Origin: CAYLLT01 sp964591605 | GTDB taxonomy: Bacteria; Planctomycetota; Phycisphaerae; UBA1845; PWPN01 | Assembly (NCBI GenBank): GCA_964591605.1 | Contig: CAZQEN010000188.1 | Location: forward strand, 1 to 14,462 | Direction: 5' to 3' | DNA length: 14,462 bases | Shown: positions 1-6,721 of the stretch, piece by piece | Layout of the letters: each line of letters opens with the position of its first letter | How positions within the stretch are numbered: position 1 is the first letter of the stretch | Notes under the pieces: generated by a model | What the model saw: the letters and a program-made list of their open reading frames with translations, nothing else | Database searches by the model: none | What the model was told of the DNA's origin: nothing | Program-made: the position numbers and the translations under genes

Positions 1-2240
1 TGCTCAGGGACTTGCCGGCCGTCCGCGACCGGTCCGTCCGCCTTCGCCGCAACCGGCAGACGAACGGTGAACTGGGCGCCGGCGCCGGGCCTGCTCCGTA
101 CTTCGATGGTCCCCCCGTGTTCGGTGATGATGCTGTGGCAGATGCTCAGGCCCAGGCCGGTGCCGCCCGCATGAACGCGCGTCGAGAAGAACGGGTCGAA
201 GATCCGGCCGATGTGCTCCTGGCTGATCCCCGGCCCGTTGTCTGACACCTCCAGGCGAACGTGCCCGTCCTCCTGGCGCGTCTGGATCACCACGTCCACG
301 CGGCCCCCCGCCGCTTCCGCCGCGTTCTTGATCAGGTTGGTGATCACCTGTTCGATCTCCGTGGCATTGATGCGCACGGGGCGCAGACCCGGATCCAGGT
401 CGAGGGTCACCGACAGGTCGCCGCGCTCGACGCAGGTCCTGGCCAGGTCGCCGGCCCGGCCCACCACCTCGTTCAGATCGCCGGGCGCCTTGCTCGTCTT
501 CTGCTCGCGTGAGAAATCGAGAATGCTCTTGACGATCCGCCCGCCCCGGAGCGCCTCGTTCTTGATCGCCTGCAGGGTCCGCAGCCGCTGCGTTTCGTCG
601 GGCGCGCTGAGGGCCTCGTCGGCGGACAGGACGATCGCATTCAGCGGATTGTTGATCTCATGGGCAATCCCGGCCGAGAGCGTGCCCAGCGAAGCCAGAC
701 GCTCCGATCGCCGAAGCTGCTCCATCGAGGCGGTCAGCGCCCGCGTGCGCTCGACGACGAGTTCCTCAAGCCGCTCCTGGTACGCCGCCAGCTCCGTTTC
801 GATCTTTTTGCGATTGGTCACGTCCATGCACACGCCGACCATTCGATCCGGGCGGTTCGCCGCGTCGGGGATGACTCGGCCGTACGCCTCCAGCCAGGCA
901 GTCTGGCCATCCGGCCGGATGATCCGGTACTCGATGTGGTACAGGCACCGCTCCTGCAGGCTCTGCTCGATGCTGCCCAGCACACGCTCGATATCGTCCG
1001 GGTGGATCTCCTTCCGGAAGTCTTCGAACCTGCCGCTGAACGTGCCGGGCTCCCGGCCGTGGATGCGTTCGAGGTTCTCCGACCACTGGATGCGCTGGTT
1101 CTTGATGTCCCATTCCCAGATGCCCATCCGGCCTGCGTCCAGGGCCAACTGCAGTCGGCCGTCACTGAGGCGCAGGGCCTGCTCGGTCCGGACGACGACG
1201 AGTTGACGCTGCTCGACCTCATGCAGGAGCTGTTGTGACCGGACGCGGGCCTCGTGTTCGCGCAGCAGGAGTTCCTGACGCTGGGCCTCGCTTCGTCCGC
1301 GTTCGGCGACGGCGGCGCCGAGGGCCAGAGCCGTCACCGACAGCACGCCCATGAATGTCTGCTTCAGGATGAGCTGCCGGTCGAGAGCGGCAGGATCCCA
1401 TTCTGCCGCCCGGATGACGCTGCCGATGCCCAGCGCGACCACCGCCAGCACCAGGGCCGCGGTGATCCGCTGGTCGAAGCGCAACGCCGCCCAGATGAAG
1501 AACGGAAACAGCAGGTAGGCGAATCGAGAGGATTCGTTGAGCGGCATTCCGAACATGAGCCACGCGACCGCCGCCAGCCCGATGGTCAGGGAGAGGATTT
1601 CAGGGGCCTGGCGGGGCAGCCCGGCGAATGGGCGGCGTGTGCCCCAGGTGAGCAGCAGAGGAGCGATCACCAGCGCTCCCATCGCGTCGCCCAGCCACCA
1701 CTTGCCCCACGCCGCACCGATCGATCTGCCGGCCAGCAGCCCTGACTCCCAGAGGATCATCACGCCCACCGATGCGCTGATGATGGTACAGAGCAGCCCG
1801 CCCAGCAGCGCCAGGTTGATCACGTCTCGGACCCGCTCCAGATCGGGCTTAAAGCGGAAGCGGTTGAGCAGGAAGGCACCGGCCAGGGCCTCTGTCGTGT
1901 TGCCGGCAGCGATCACGAAGGCCACATAAACGGGCTCATTGCGTTCCAGATTGGCCAGGAAGGCGCCAATCGCAATGGCGGGGCTGATCCGGTATCCCAT
2001 GAGCAGGCAGGCCGCCAGGGCGATGCCGGTGGGAGGCCACACCGACGTGATGTGCTCGGTGGTCAGACCGAGCGACAGACCGAAGCGCGCGGCAACGTAA
2101 TACACGAACGTGACCGCAAGCAGCGCAGACCAGTACCGCCGCGGGCTCGTCCGGCTCGCCGAAGCGCGAGCGTCATAGTCCGTCGACAGGGAGGGCGCGT
2201 CGGTCAAACGGAGATTCAACACGGTTGAAGATTCTCTCAC
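1..2240 (-). CDS. MASE1-PAS sensor histidine kinase (3' end off window)
   Basis: This is a membrane sensor kinase that should autophosphorylate on His and pass the phosphate to a response regulator not seen here. A continuous minus frame of 746 codons runs to the left edge without a stop, so the C-terminus is missing. Residues about 35-300 are hydrophobic with MASE1 signatures (VWPPTGIALAA, AAGNTTEALAGAFLL, WWLGDAMGALVIAPLLL). A coiled-coil linker follows (about 308-355), then a PAS fold with PAC motif (about 360-480), the H-box AGIAHEINNPLNA with H527, N-box VITNLIKNAAEAA (about 633-645), G1 DNGPGIS, F-box IFDPFFSTR and G2 GGTGLGLSICHSI (about 690-702). The catalytic core is therefore complete; what is lost is a short tail or a receiver domain. 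The start is uncertain: GTG at 2240 is the longest reasonable choice, GTG at 2222 is possible, and neither has a good Shine-Dalgarno. The MASE1 ligand is unknown. Confidence 0.93.
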   Translation of the reverse strand, partial: MRESSTVLNLRLTDAPSLSTDYDARASASRTSPRRYWSALLAVTFVYYVAARFGLSLGLTTEHITSVWPPTGIALAACLLMGYRISPAIAIGAFLANLERNEPVYVAFVIAAGNTTEALAGAFLLNRFRFKPDLERVRDVINLALLGGLLCTIISASVGVMILWESGLLAGRSIGAAWGKWWLGDAMGALVIAPLLLTWGTRRPFAGLPRQAPEILSLTIGLAAVAWLMFGMPLNESSRFAYLLFPFFIWAALRFDQRITAALVLAVVALGIGSVIRAAEWDPAALDRQLILKQTFMGVLSVTALALGAAVAERGRSEAQRQELLLREHEARVRSQQLLHEVEQRQLVVVRTEQALRLSDGRLQLALDAGRMGIWEWDIKNQRIQWSENLERIHGREPGTFSGRFEDFRKEIHPDDIERVLGSIEQSLQERCLYHIEYRIIRPDGQTAWLEAYGRVIPDAANRPDRMVGVCMDVTNRKKIETELAAYQERLEELVVERTRALTASMEQLRRSERLASLGTLSAGIAHEINNPLNAIVLSADEALSAPDETQRLRTLQAIKNEALRGGRIVKSILDFSREQKTSKAPGDLNEVVGRAGDLARTCVERGDLSVTLDLDPGLRPVRINATEIEQVITNLIKNAAEAAGGRVDVVIQTRQEDGHVRLEVSDNGPGISQEHIGRIFDPFFSTRVHAGGTGLGLSICHSIITEHGGTIEVRSRPGAGAQFTVRLPVAAKADGPVADGRQVPE

Positions 2241-2276
2241 GAAACCGGCACTTCGTGATCGCTGGCACGGTGCAGC

Positions 2277-2307
2277 GTGACACCGCACCCTGTCACTGCA
2301 GTGCGGT
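2277..2307. repeat. Overlapping alternative hairpins between ACT gene and kinase gene
   Basis: The 116-bp gap between the ACT gene stop and the kinase start holds two perfect inverted repeats that cannot form together: GTGACA (2277-2282) with TGTCAC (2291-2296), and ACCGCAC (2282-2288) with GTGCGGT (2301-2307). There is no T-run on either strand, so this is not a classical intrinsic terminator. It could be a terminator remnant, an attenuator-like switch before the kinase gene, or chance in GC-rich DNA. Confidence 0.3.
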
Positions 2308-2356
2308 CGGTCCGCACGCCCGGCCCGGGGCGGCAGACGCCTGCCGAATCCTACGG

Positions 2357-2803
2357 CTACCGCAGGACCATCGGGCGGTGCAGCTTGTGGTTTTCACGGC
2401 CGCGGGCCGGCGGCTTCTTGAGCACCTTCATGGCCTTCTTGGTATCGGCAACCTTGAAGATGCCCTTGGTCCTTCCGCCCTGAATGCCGGTCGTGCAGTA
2501 GGCGTAGCTGATGTTGACGTGGGCCTCGGCCAGGCGGCCGCACACATCCGCCAGCGCGCCCGGGCGGTTGGCCATCTCGAGCACCAGCACGTCGGCCTCC
2601 GTCACGGGAAGATTGAGCGGAGCGAGAGCGGCGCGCAGGCGCTGGGGCTCCGAGACGACCAGCCGCAGCACGCCGTGCTCGCTCGAATCCATCATCGTCA
2701 TGGCGATGACGTTGATCCTGGCCTGGGCCAGCTGCCGGCTGACCTGGGCCAGGACGCCGGGCTTGTTCGGCAGGAAAATCGAGAATTGCGTGACCGACTC
2801 CAC
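2357..2803 (-). CDS. Tandem ACT-domain protein
   Basis: A 148-residue cytoplasmic protein with two ACT domains and nothing else. The first covers about residues 4-64 (start TQFSIFLPNKPGVLAQVSRQ, with the ligand-loop Pro-Gly) and the second about 68-130 (VLVLEMANRPGALADVCGRL, then NISYAYCTT). ACT domains bind amino acids or similar small ligands in the loop after the first strand; both copies keep the N-K/R-P-G loop, so both could bind. The last 18 residues are basic. Such stand-alone ACT pairs are usually annotated as amino-acid-binding regulators, and no enzyme partner is adjacent. The start GTG is fixed by the best ribosome binding site in the window, AGGAGG at 2815-2810, six nt upstream. 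The gene follows the URO-D gene by about 100 bp on the same strand, so cotranscription is possible but unproven. The regulated pathway cannot be read from the sequence. Confidence 0.88.
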   Translation of the reverse strand: MESVTQFSIFLPNKPGVLAQVSRQLAQARINVIAMTMMDSSEHGVLRLVVSEPQRLRAALAPLNLPVTEADVLVLEMANRPGALADVCGRLAEAHVNISYAYCTTGIQGGRTKGIFKVADTKKAMKVLKKPPARGRENHKLHRPMVLR

Positions 2804-2809
2804 TGTACA

Positions 2810-2815
2810 CCTCCT
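2810..2815 (-). promoter_or_regulatory. Strong ribosome binding site of the ACT gene
   Basis: On the minus strand the AAGGAGGTG stretch holds AGGAGG, a full match to the anti-Shine-Dalgarno core, six nt before GTG 2803. It decides the GTG start, since no ATG lies nearby in this frame. Confidence 0.8.
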
Positions 2816-2850
2816 TGATCAGAACAGGTGAACAGGAGATCAGTCAGACA

Positions 2851-2866
2851 AGAGGTTTAAGCCTCT
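2851..2866. terminator. Weak hairpin after the URO-D gene
   Basis: AGAGG (2851-2855) pairs with CCTCT (2862-2866) across a six-base loop, 40 bp downstream of the URO-D stop and 48 bp before the ACT start. The stem is short and no clear U-tract follows, so a termination role is only a possibility. Confidence 0.25.
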
Positions 2867-2905
2867 ACTGCCTGGCTGTTCTGTGCTCTCTCGTCTCTCG
2901 CGCGG

Positions 2906-3880
2906 TCAGGTGCGGGCGCGGCGGACGCGCTCGCGCTGCTGCTCGACCGCACTGAGAATGGCCGTCTGCGACGCCGTGGGAATCTCCCAGTCATCATCGG
3001 GCCCGACGATGTAGCCCCCCATGGCGCCGAGCTGGCGGATCCGCTCCTGGGCCACCGAAAACGCCTTGGCGCTGTCCTCCACGAGGGCAGAGGCCTGCAG
3101 GCCGCCGCACAGGCAGATGCGCCCCAGGGTCCGCTCACGGATCCACTCCAGACGGTTACAGTTGGGCTGAAGCGGATCCAGCACGTCGATGCCCACCGCC
3201 AGCAGCTCGTCGATCAGCGCCGTGATGCTGCCGCAACTGTGGAGAATCACGATCGCGCCGGCCTCGTGGTACAGGTCGACCACGCGCTTGAGATGCGGGC
3301 GCACGTAACGCCGCCACATCTGCGGCGAGAACATCAGCGCCGAATTCATCCCGTAGTCATCGGCGAGCCAGGCGGCCTCCACCCCCAGCTCGAGATACTG
3401 CTCGGCAATCCCGAACTCGAACTCCCCGATCTTTGCGAACAGTTCCTCGACGTGGCCGTCATCGTCGGCCATGGCGGCCAGGAGACTCTGCATGCCCGCC
3501 ACCAGCCAGGCCCGTTCGTAGAACGCAAACGGATGCTCGCCGATGACCAGCCGATGGCTGGGGAACCGCAGATTGCGGAGATCCGCGAACAGCTTCTTGT
3601 CCGCCGGATCGGGAACGTGGAACTTGCTCAGGCGGCCCAGGCACCCTTCGAGCGGGTGCTCGATCGGGAACGGCATCATATCGGGATCGGAAGATTCCTT
3701 CTGCCAGCCCACCTGCCACAGGTCGCGCCAGAGGGGCGCGGTGGGAGGACGGGTATCGGTCGGCCGCCCCCCCCAATAACAGATCCGGTGGACGGGCCAA
3801 TCGAGTTTGCAGGGCAGCAACACCCCCTGCTGACATCGCATCGTGGCGATCAGATCTTCTTTCGGAAACATCTCGGCCAT
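2906..3880 (-). CDS. URO-D superfamily (methyltransferase-like) protein, not HemE
   Basis: A 324-residue protein of the uroporphyrinogen decarboxylase superfamily, which also contains the zinc methyltransferases that move methyl groups to or from corrinoid proteins (MtaA/MtbA type). Visible family features are the central stretch PQMWRRYVRPHLKRVVDLYH, the strand-plus-metal motif LHSCGSI with H214-x-C216, and the following GxxxLDPLQPN and ICLCGGLQ blocks. True HemE carries an N-terminal Arg-rich substrate motif that is absent, so haem synthesis is unlikely. The H-x-C pair fits a zinc site, but at the expected position of the third ligand, near the C-terminus, the protein reads VGPDDDWEIP, with Asp295-297 instead of Cys; Cys256/258 are alternative ligands. 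Planctomycetes hold many such paralogues of unknown substrate. No corrinoid protein gene is nearby. The ATG at 3880 sits about 30 nt behind a good promoter; Met4 is an alternative start. Confidence 0.82.
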   Translation of the reverse strand: MAEMFPKEDLIATMRCQQGVLLPCKLDWPVHRICYWGGRPTDTRPPTAPLWRDLWQVGWQKESSDPDMMPFPIEHPLEGCLGRLSKFHVPDPADKKLFADLRNLRFPSHRLVIGEHPFAFYERAWLVAGMQSLLAAMADDDGHVEELFAKIGEFEFGIAEQYLELGVEAAWLADDYGMNSALMFSPQMWRRYVRPHLKRVVDLYHEAGAIVILHSCGSITALIDELLAVGIDVLDPLQPNCNRLEWIRERTLGRICLCGGLQASALVEDSAKAFSVAQERIRQLGAMGGYIVGPDDDWEIPTASQTAILSAVEQQRERVRRART

Positions 3881-4196
3881 GAAGCGATCCGGAACTGAGA
3901 TACTGCTGATGATGCATTATAGCGGAGGCCGGCACCCGTGCAAAGCCTGCCGGATCCTCCGGTTCGGGTGCATCCGGAGCTCAGTGGCAGACGAGCGGAA
4001 TGGGTCCCGGCGCGCCGGGACATCTCCAATCGCGGATGCCCATCGCCCGTGACCTACTCGCACGGGCGGCGAGTACGCTGCCCATGCCACCCGAGAAACA
4101 TGCCCCTGTATTTCGGACGCACCCCTCCGGTTCCTGCGGACGGCGGTTTCCGACGGCGAGCGTATCGCGTCCCGCTCTCCGCCGCCGGACCGCCGG
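3881..4196. other. Non-coding gap between URO-D and vWA genes
   Basis: These 316 bases hold the URO-D promoter near the left end. In the rest I see no convincing gene, RNA or terminator. Short open frames here have protein sequences without family resemblance. Confidence 0.6.
3916..3944 (-). promoter_or_regulatory. Sigma70-type promoter of the URO-D gene
   Basis: On the minus strand a -35 like TTTGCA (3944-3939, four of six consensus bases) is followed after exactly 17 bp by a perfect -10 TATAAT (3921-3916). Predicted transcription would start near 3909, leaving a leader of about 29 nt before ATG 3880. This is the best two-part promoter in the window. Confidence 0.65.
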
Positions 4197-5486
4197 TCAG
4201 GCGATATACGTCTTCTTCTTTCGTCCCGACAGGTACGACTCCATGATGCAGCTCGAGAGATCTCCGCTTGAGCAGTAGAACGCCACGCCCTTCGTCACTT
4301 TCGTCATCTGGTCCACGAAGCCCAGCCAGTCCATGTAATTGTAATCCTCGGCCAGGGCAAACGTGCAGATCCGGATGCCCTGCCGCGTGAGGTGCAGGGC
4401 TTCCTTCAGCGTGGTGAGCGTCGTGACCTGCTCGGGCGGGTAGAGCAGGTGGATGTACTCGCCCTGCACGTGGGCGGTCGGCTGCCCGTCCGTGATGATG
4501 AAAACCTGTTTGTTATCGCCCCCTCGCCGGACCAGAATCCGCCGTGCGAGCTGCAGGCCCATCTGCAGGTTCGTGAAGTGCTGCGGCGCCTTGTCGGCCT
4601 GGGTGATCGGCACGCGCATCCGCACCTGATAATCGAAGATCGTCACCGGCTTGGGCATGACCAGCGGCAGCTTGTGCTCGGGGATCACGGCGGCGGCCGA
4701 GTAGAACCCGACCAGATCCACGGTATCCATCGGAAACCGTTGCCGGATCAGGGCGTGCATGGCCATCGCGCACTTCTTGGCGGCATAGAAGCGGTGATAT
4801 CGGGCCATCGAACCCGACATGTCCAGCAGGATCACCGTGCTGCAGCTCGCGTGGTGCTCGGCCTGATAGAGCTCGAAGTCGCGCTCCGCGATCTTCAGGG
4901 GCAACAGAGCCGGCGTCTGTGACGCCGGTGGAGCCGGCGTCTGTGACGCCGGTGGAGCGGCCGCCTGCGGGGGGGCCGTCTGAGCAGGCACGTCTGCCCC
5001 GGTGCCAGCAGAGGAACCGGTCTCACAAAGCTGGGGAGAGGAACCGGGCTCACAGAGCCCGGCTCTCAACATACGTTTGATCGTGTTGCGCAGTGTTGGC
5101 TCGAGCGCCAGCTCACTGACCGGGTCGCCGAACAGGTACGGCCGCGTGCCCTCGACCCGCTCGCCGCCCTGACCGGTCTCCGGCGTTTCGTGACCCTCCC
5201 TGTGGCCCTTGCGCAAGCGCGTGAACACCTCCATGAGGGCCTTGCGCTGCATCGCATGGATCGCCCGCGGCGTGAGTTTCCACCGCGCCCCCACCTTCTC
5301 CAGCAGGCCCTCCTGAATCAGCTTCTCGAGCGCTTCTCGCTGTTCTTCATCGAGCTCGACATGTTCGAGGTGCTCGAGCGCATTGTCGCCGTACTCGAGC
5401 ACGAATTCCATGAGATGGTCGAAGAAGCTCAGATGCTGCTGCGTCTGAAACTCCTCGCCATTCCACTCACCGTAACGAAATCGCAT
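4197..5486 (-). CDS. vWA-domain (MIDAS) protein with repeat-built linker
   Basis: A 429-residue cytoplasmic protein with no signal peptide. The acidic helical N-terminal part (1-135) includes HLEHVELDEEQREALEKLI. A Pro/Ala/Ser-rich linker (about 138-195) encodes 9-residue units (CEPGSSPQL, CETGSSAGT) and two identical 8-residue units (PPASQTPA). The C-terminal von Willebrand factor A domain (about 208-420) has a complete metal site: DMSGSM with D222, S224 and S226, T305 in HFTNLQMGL, and D333 in IITDGQP. It resembles bacterial vWA proteins that normally work with a MoxR/ChlI-like AAA ATPase, like the chelatase D subunit with its I subunit; no such ATPase is next to it here. The start ATG has GGAG seven nt upstream and a TATAAT at 5512-5507. 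Function is unknown; assembly or metal insertion by analogy is inference. Confidence 0.85.
   Translation of the reverse strand: MRFRYGEWNGEEFQTQQHLSFFDHLMEFVLEYGDNALEHLEHVELDEEQREALEKLIQEGLLEKVGARWKLTPRAIHAMQRKALMEVFTRLRKGHREGHETPETGQGGERVEGTRPYLFGDPVSELALEPTLRNTIKRMLRAGLCEPGSSPQLCETGSSAGTGADVPAQTAPPQAAAPPASQTPAPPASQTPALLPLKIAERDFELYQAEHHASCSTVILLDMSGSMARYHRFYAAKKCAMAMHALIRQRFPMDTVDLVGFYSAAAVIPEHKLPLVMPKPVTIFDYQVRMRVPITQADKAPQHFTNLQMGLQLARRILVRRGGDNKQVFIITDGQPTAHVQGEYIHLLYPPEQVTTLTTLKEALHLTRQGIRICTFALAEDYNYMDWLGFVDQMTKVTKGVAFYCSSGDLSSCIMESYLSGRKKKTYIA
4910..4957. repeat. Two perfect 24-bp tandem palindromic repeats inside the vWA gene
   Basis: Units 4910-4933 and 4934-4957 are identical. Each contains a perfect palindrome CCGGCGTC-TGT-GACGCCGG (8-bp stem, 3-base loop; 4910-4928 and 4934-4952). 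The period is eight codons, so the reading frame is kept and the protein gains two PPASQTPA copies in a flexible linker. Confidence 0.9.
5011..5062. repeat. 27-bp imperfect palindromic repeats inside the vWA gene
   Basis: The segment beginning GAGGAACCGG recurs at 5011 and 5038, an offset of 27 bp or nine codons. The right copy holds a perfect palindrome CCGGGCTC-ACA-GAGCCCGG (5044-5062). The left copy (5017-5034) is a decayed version lacking one stem base. The architecture (8-bp GC stem, 3-base loop) matches the 24-bp units 60 bp away. Confidence 0.75.
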
Positions 5487-5506
5487 GAGGTTTCTCCGGT
5501 CCGCCC

Positions 5507-5512
5507 ATTATA
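5507..5512 (-). promoter_or_regulatory. -10 element of the vWA gene
   Basis: On the minus strand TATAAT in the context TGCTATAATGG lies 20 bp before ATG 5486, which would give a leader of about 14 nt that still includes the GGAG at 5497-5494. The -35 would fall in the 3' end of the toxin gene; I see no good match there. Confidence 0.45.
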
Positions 5513-5525
5513 GCAGATGGAGTCC

Positions 5526-5861
5526 TCACAGGTGCTCGACCCGGTTCTGCATTTCTTCACGAGAACTGACGCCGTGGAGCAACACCAGCATCTGAATCGG
5601 CTCGCCGATGCTGTACTTCGTGGCCGGGCACCAGGCGATGCCCGTGTGGTGAGTTCCAGCCTGATGCAACGCCAGGAAATCCGGGTCAAAGGTGACCATG
5701 ACGCGCCGCGTCGAGGCAGCAAAACCAAGTTGATCAGGGTCTTCCAGGCCGCAACGGCCCGCTTCCCGGGCGGTGAGGATGTCGATGCCTCTCCGCCGGA
5801 GGCCTTCGACGACCGGCTGGGGGAGGTGCTGGTCCGCGTAATAGCGAATGGCCTCAGCCAC
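5526..5861 (-). CDS. DUF5615 PIN-like toxin
   Basis: A 111-residue protein of the DUF5615 PIN-like family, related to Mut7-C and predicted to be an RNase toxin. It carries the expected acidic residues: D10 in YYADQHLP, D41/D43 in LEDPDQLGFA, and D59/D61 in VMVTFDPDFLAL, followed by HTGIAWCPATKYSIGE and a helical tail. Full length for the family and with no disruption, so probably active; cleavage itself is inferred from the fold. The start GTG 5861 has GGGAG seven nt upstream and overlaps the antitoxin gene by eight nt, so translation is coupled and the antitoxin comes first, as is usual for this pair. Confidence 0.85.
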   Translation of the reverse strand: MAEAIRYYADQHLPQPVVEGLRRRGIDILTAREAGRCGLEDPDQLGFAASTRRVMVTFDPDFLALHQAGTHHTGIAWCPATKYSIGEPIQMLVLLHGVSSREEMQNRVEHL

Positions 5862-6159
5862 CCAGCTTCTCCCTGAGCAGGGATGGCGCGCCGGCGGTCA
5901 TGCGGGACGCCCAGGTTTCTTCGAGCTGAAGATCAGCCTCGATCTCTTCGCGATTGTCGAAGTAATAGGCCAGGGCCGCATGCACGTCGCCCAGCGACAG
6001 ACCGGGGAAGAGGGCCACGATCTCATCGGCCGCATAGCCGCGGCGTTCGTGCCATACGACAATGTCCGCCACCCGGATACCATGCCCGGCGACGCAGGCC
6101 CGGCCGCCGCACACGTTCGGGGTCTTGACGATATGTCTGCTCATCACGTCAGCCATCAT
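5854..6159 (-). CDS. DUF433 antitoxin
   Basis: A protein of about 101 residues in the DUF433 family, whose members pair with DUF5615 or PIN toxins. The signature runs from HIVKTPNVCGGRACVAGHGI through VADIVVWHERRGYAADEIV to FPGLSLGDVHAALAYYFDN, a helix-turn-helix-like unit likely to bind DNA for autoregulation. A longer form from GTG 6171 is possible. I prefer ATG 6159 because GGAG (6169-6166) is then six nt upstream, whereas it would overlap the GTG start; ATG 6156 is next to it. A TATAAT lies 63 bp upstream. It neutralises the downstream PIN-like protein, by family precedent, as part of a type II toxin-antitoxin pair. Confidence 0.85.
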   Translation of the reverse strand: MMADVMSRHIVKTPNVCGGRACVAGHGIRVADIVVWHERRGYAADEIVALFPGLSLGDVHAALAYYFDNREEIEADLQLEETWASRMTAGAPSLLREKLGG

Positions 6160-6221
6160 CCCATTCTCCACGCAAGCGGCGGTGCCGCCCGGCTCGCCTC
6201 AGTGCTTCCAGGGATAATGCT

Positions 6222-6251
6222 ATTATAGCCGACTCTTGTTTGAAGGCTGAA
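6222..6251 (-). promoter_or_regulatory. Promoter of the DUF433-DUF5615 pair
   Basis: Perfect TATAAT at 6227-6222 (minus strand, context GGCTATAATAG). A weak -35 candidate TTCAGC sits at 6251-6246 with an 18-bp spacer. The leader to ATG 6159 would be about 55 nt. No clear operator palindrome was found around it. Confidence 0.45.
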
Positions 6252-6340
6252 GTCACCTGGGACACTCTTGCCTCGTGAGCACCGCTGCTGAGCTCTGCCA
6301 CGTCGTTCACGTCGTCGAGGAGAACGGCGAACCCGTCGCA
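6240..6340 (+). pseudogene. Possible Phd-like antitoxin remnant
   Basis: A plus-strand frame reads STAAELCHVVHVVEENGEPVA (6278-6340) with strongly GC-biased third codon positions, resembling the N-terminal half of Phd/YefM-type antitoxins (relaxed x-VxExGEPV pattern). Just before it, in another frame, LKAEVTWDTLAS ends at a TGA (6276-6278), as if a one-base indel had split one protein. After 6340 the resemblance stops. It lies just upstream of the PIN-like remnant on the same strand, where an antitoxin would be expected. This could also be chance; the identification is tentative. Confidence 0.25.
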
Positions 6341-6458
6341 AGCTGCCGTTCTCTCCCGAAATCGGCAACGGAACGCCTTGTCGAAGCGGGTCGGCCCTCT
6401 TACCTCTCGCAAGATGGTTTTACGAAGCCGAATCGCACGCTCAGGGCCCTTACGGCAA

Positions 6459-6569
6459 ATGAGGATCTTCTTCAACACCAACGTCTACATCGTCGAGGCA
6501 CTGCTCGGCGAGGCGGCTGAGCAGCTCATCACGGCCACGGTGCGAGCGTCGCGGCGCTGGCTCGTAAGC
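6459..6569 (+). pseudogene. Truncated PIN-domain toxin remnant
   Basis: From ATG 6459 the plus strand reads MRIFFNTNVYIVEALLGEAA and continues EQLITATVRASRRWLVS. This is the typical first strand and helix of a PIN-domain ribonuclease (normally x-F-x-DTN-x). Codon third positions are GC-rich to about 6569 and then lose this bias, and the remaining frame (to 6725) shows no PIN motifs, so at least 90 residues of the domain are missing. The first catalytic Asp is replaced by Asn6. Together these indicate a dead toxin fragment. It is on the strand opposite the intact toxin-antitoxin pair, and leads into the upstream region of glgB. Confidence 0.5.
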
Positions 6570-6721
6570 ACTCAAAATGGTCACATCGTCCGGATAAGCC
6601 CGCGGAGCGGGTCTGGACTGAACACCGCCTTCGCCGGATGCATCCCGAGATGGGCAACCCCGACGGCTGGACTTGTCCCTGCGCATCGTTTACCACTGAT
6701 ACCGCGCCCGAGAGACTCGAC

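Noticed and set aside
211..1238. Long plus-strand open frames over the histidine kinase
   Set aside because: Antisense shadows; Arg/Ser-rich proteins without motifs, against a complete set of kinase boxes on the minus strand.
6149..6481. 110-codon minus-strand frame upstream of the antitoxin
   Set aside because: No family resemblance; it overlaps the antitoxin start and promoter in another frame, and the PIN-like signal is on the plus strand.
6638..6721. 28-residue N-terminal extension of the branching enzyme
   Set aside because: No ribosome binding site at 6638 and no family resemblance; ATG 6722 has GAGAG at the right distance.
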